Below, in pieces: positions 63,101 through 64,000 of a stretch of 64,000 bases of DNA. Origin of the DNA: Chitinophagaceae bacterium (GTDB taxonomy: Bacteria > Bacteroidota > Bacteroidia > Chitinophagales > Chitinophagaceae); NCBI GenBank assembly GCA_004173355.1, contig SEAD01000003.1, forward strand, positions 1 through 64,000, written 5' to 3'. The translations under genes were made by a program, and so were the position numbers. The notes beneath the pieces are model-generated. The model was not told the origin of the DNA. It made no database searches and saw nothing but the letters and a program-made list of their open reading frames with translations. Each line of letters opens with the position of its first letter. Within the stretch, counting starts at the first letter, position 1.

Positions 63101-63283
63101 GGTTTGTTACCGGCCGCATTGTCGTCCGGGATCGGATCGGAAAGCCAGAAGCCGCTGGCAGTGGCGATTATCGGGGGACTGATCACCGCAACTATCCTTA
63201 CGTTGCTGGTTTTCCCGATTTTCTTCTGGATCTTTTACCGTACCTCAGGTAAAAACAACCGGTTGGTAATCCCGGCCGCATAA
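60164..63283 (+). CDS. Heavy-metal RND efflux pump (CusA/CzcA family)
   Basis: A 1039-residue, 12-TM inner membrane pump. The proton-relay motif of the heavy-metal RND group is in TM4: DFGIIIDGAVVMVE, with Asp396, Asp402 and Glu409. The N-terminus (RTPIEAFPDVTNTQIVIVTQWPGRSAEEVERFVTRPVE) is also typical. It exports divalent or monovalent metal ions with the two proteins encoded upstream. The ion (Co/Zn/Cd or Cu/Ag) cannot be fixed from what I can see. Confidence 0.94.
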   Translation: MNKFIRNIVAFSLKNRVFIFFMTGVLVIAGVVSFLRTPIEAFPDVTNTQIVIVTQWPGRSAEEVERFVTRPVEIAMNSVQKKTNVRSITMFGLSVMKIIFEDGVEDFFARQQVNNQLQTVDYPGGVDPEVQPPYGPTGEIFRYVLRSKTRNSRDLLTIQNWTVDRQLRAVPGVADIAAFGGEEKIYEIQVNPTLLQKYEITPLQVYDAVSRSNLNVGGDVIEKNNQAYVVRGIGLLNDPDDIGNIIIDKAGDAPVLVKHVASVVESALPRVGQAGLDDAGDVVEGIIIMRKDENPSAVLKMVKEKIAEINEKVLPSDVKMETFYDRDTLMDYCTETISHNVLEGIVLVTVIVLIFMADWRTTVIVSVIIPLSLLFAFFCLRLKGMSANLISLGAIDFGIIIDGAVVMVEGMFVAMAHLSHKTGMAKYNRLSKLGLLKRKGGELGKAVFFSKLIIITALLPIFTFQKVEGKMFSPLAWTLGFALLGALLYTLTLVPVLCSILLNKNVREKENFVVRFFNTSVSRAFQWCFRNKRTSLAISMGFMLLTFGSAKFLGSEFLPELNEGALWVTAELPMSTSLKESMKITETLRGKLNQFQEVNSVLSQTGRSNDGTDPNGFGFVQFQVNLRREKEWETGRSKEELIDAMDRELSQYQGITYNYSQPVVDNVAEAVAGFKASNAVKIFGDDLDKLDGIAQQVYGSIRNIDGIRDAGVLRNIGQPEISVVLNEERMAVYGVAVADAQAVIEMAIGGKTATGKYEDEKRFDVRIRYNPEYRKDENDIMSLMVPTIKNGKIPLGSIADLKKVTGPAYIYRDANKRFIGVKFTVRGRDLGSTIREAMSEVEKTVKVPKGYSIQWAGEFENQVRASGQLATVVPISLVAIFVILFIAFGNIKDAGLVLVNVPFALIGGILALHVTGINFGISAGVGFIALFGICVQNGVILISVFHQNLREKMNLRDAISEGVASRIRPVVMTAMMAMLGLLPAALSSGIGSESQKPLAVAIIGGLITATILTLLVFPIFFWIFYRTSGKNNRLVIPAA

Positions 63284-63286
63284 TAA

Positions 63287-63318
63287 AAAACCGCCGGCAT
63301 ATCCCTGCCGGCGGTTTT
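63287..63318. terminator. Bidirectional terminator after the efflux operon
   Basis: A perfect 13-bp stem, AAAACCGCCGGCA (63287-63299) with TGCCGGCGGTTTT (63306-63318), and a 6-base loop, between convergent genes. Confidence 0.9.
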
Positions 63319-63322
63319 ATTC

Positions 63323-63601
63323 TCATCCCTGTTCCTTAAAAAGTTTGTCCGGGATATTCACCGATGTACCCATTTTCGCTTTGTTGTCCCAGCGGAGACG
63401 GTTCACATATTTTTTGGGTGTCATACCTGTGGCCTCGTGCCGTGCATCAAAAGTCCGTTCACTCAGCGGGTTTTTTTTGCCGACCAGCACGCCCTTCTGG
63501 CCTCCCTGGATGGTCATCGACCTCCCTGTTTCAGGGTTGGTACCTACTGCCTTCCAGGTTTTTCCCTTTGCGGTTGACCGCATGATTTTAAATGTTGCCA
63601 T
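63323..63601 (-). CDS. Small basic hypothetical protein
   Basis: 92 residues, lysine-rich, with short polar segments (MATFKIMRSTAKGKTWKAVGTNPETGRSMTIQGGQKGVLVGKKN, then a charged C-terminal half). I do not recognise the family. Basic composition and a 5-base gap to the histone-like gene upstream suggest co-transcription and perhaps nucleic acid binding, which is inference. Confidence 0.65.
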   Translation of the reverse strand: MATFKIMRSTAKGKTWKAVGTNPETGRSMTIQGGQKGVLVGKKNPLSERTFDARHEATGMTPKKYVNRLRWDNKAKMGTSVNIPDKLFKEQG

Positions 63602-63606
63602 GATCG

Positions 63607-63933
63607 TTATTTTGATTTACCCCAGTTGTCTTCCATTTTGTCGTACGACTCTTTGTCTACTGTGGATTTTTTCTTTGACTTTGAAGTACCCTTCTTCTTT
63701 TTAGCGTTGATATTATTAACCAGCGAATTTTTTACACCGAGTTTATTCTTTTTCGCGGTGCCTTTTTTCTTGGCCGTTTTCTTTTTCGCGGTTTTTTTTG
63801 CTGCTTTTTTAGGGGCAGACTTTTTTGTCGCTGCTTTTTTTGGAGCTGCCTTCTTAGCGGTCGAACCGCTTGTTTTTTTTACCGGCGATTTTTTCGCCAT
63901 TTTCTTTTTTGCTGTTTTCTTTTTTGTTGCCAT
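63607..63933 (-). CDS. Histone H1-like Lys/Ala-rich DNA-binding protein
   Basis: 108 residues. Residues 1-65 are repeats of KKxAxKK and PKKAA type (for example KKAAPKKAATKKSAPKKAAK); the C-terminal part is less repetitive and ends MEDNWGKSK. The composition is that of bacterial H1-like proteins, which bind DNA non-specifically and compact the nucleoid. The 67 bases upstream to the window end hold its promoter region; I see no clear -7 box there. Confidence 0.85.
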   Translation of the reverse strand: MATKKKTAKKKMAKKSPVKKTSGSTAKKAAPKKAATKKSAPKKAAKKTAKKKTAKKKGTAKKNKLGVKNSLVNNINAKKKKGTSKSKKKSTVDKESYDKMEDNWGKSK

Positions 63934-64000
63934 GGGTTTAGTTTAATGTATAAACCCTAAAGAATATGCCAGAAGCAGATCCGGGGGTTTGTGCAACAAA

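Noticed and set aside
63626-63946. 106-residue plus-strand frame rich in Phe/Val/Ala that looks like a membrane protein
   Set aside because: It is the reverse complement of Lys/Ala codons of the histone-like gene.
1-64000. CRISPR arrays, tRNA or rRNA genes, transposases, phage genes
   Set aside because: None seen on reading both strands; the repeats found are short and tied to promoters.

Overview
The window reads as chromosomal DNA of a Bacteroidota bacterium, most likely a chitinophagaceae-like, pigmented, capsule-forming one. Reasons: the promoters I can see fit the Bacteroidota form TTTG-N18-21-TAnnTTTG; there is a UpxY/NusG-type antiterminator at the head of a capsule operon; and there are family types typical of the phylum (GH63-like glucosidase, NagX/DUF5009 acyltransferase, FecR-like N-terminus, CrtZ/CrtY carotenoid set). 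No rRNA, tRNA, CRISPR array, insertion sequence or prophage was seen. Coding density is very high: no stretch over 300 bases lacks a gene.

Layout. 1-5.7 kb: end of a GH63-like glucosidase, a convergent AraC regulator, an ExaC-type aldehyde dehydrogenase with its usual DUF779 partner, and a lipoprotein. 5.8-8.2 kb: two tandem 2H phosphoesterases and a PA0069/Rv2578c-type radical SAM protein behind a strong 10-bp inverted repeat. 8.3-9.5 kb: two hypotheticals. 9.6-13.2 kb: a red/far-red light operon (heme oxygenase, bacteriophytochrome kinase, two single-domain response regulators). 13.2-14.4 kb: a NagX-like membrane acyltransferase on the minus strand.

14.6-43.4 kb: one long plus-strand surface polysaccharide locus. 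It holds an UpxY antiterminator, Wza, a Wzc tyrosine kinase with a ten-tyrosine tail, RfbB and RfbA, and an acyltransferase. A complete CMP-pseudaminic acid pathway follows (PseB, PseC, PseG fused to a PseH-like GNAT, PseI, PseF). It is interleaved with a pseudaminic-type methylase and an amidotransferase trio (PseA/WbpG-like, HisH-like, HisF-like) expected to make an acetamidino derivative. Then come a candidate transferase, a flippase, three GT4 glycosyltransferases, a candidate polymerase, a NeuD/PglD-like acetyltransferase, a UDP-sugar dehydrogenase, an epimerase, a LegC-like aminotransferase, a PglC-type phosphoglycosyl transferase and a CpsB/YwqE phosphatase. Many genes overlap by 1-29 bases, which suggests tight translational coupling.

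43.4-49.7 kb: a light-controlled carotenoid module. A MerR protein with intact CarH photoreceptor motifs (W-x9-EH and ExHxxG) precedes an ECF sigma factor and crtI-crtB-idi-crtZ-crtY (expected product zeaxanthin). A fatty acid desaturase at 55-56 kb shares a 14-base promoter element with the sigma gene, in the same orientation and at a similar distance, so the regulon may extend to membrane lipids. Together with the bacteriophytochrome operon, this gives the window two unrelated photosensory systems.

49.7-57.2 kb: a membrane protein; a TetR-SDR-FabF unit with two matching palindromic operators; a VOC protein; an AraC regulator and an SDR that share an exact 21-bp upstream repeat; the desaturase; and a HEAT-like protein. 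57.2-63.3 kb: a heavy-metal RND efflux operon (small secreted protein, TolC-like, MFP adaptor, CusA/CzcA pump) ending in a bidirectional terminator. 63.3-64 kb: two small basic proteins, one a histone-H1-like Lys/Ala-rich protein.
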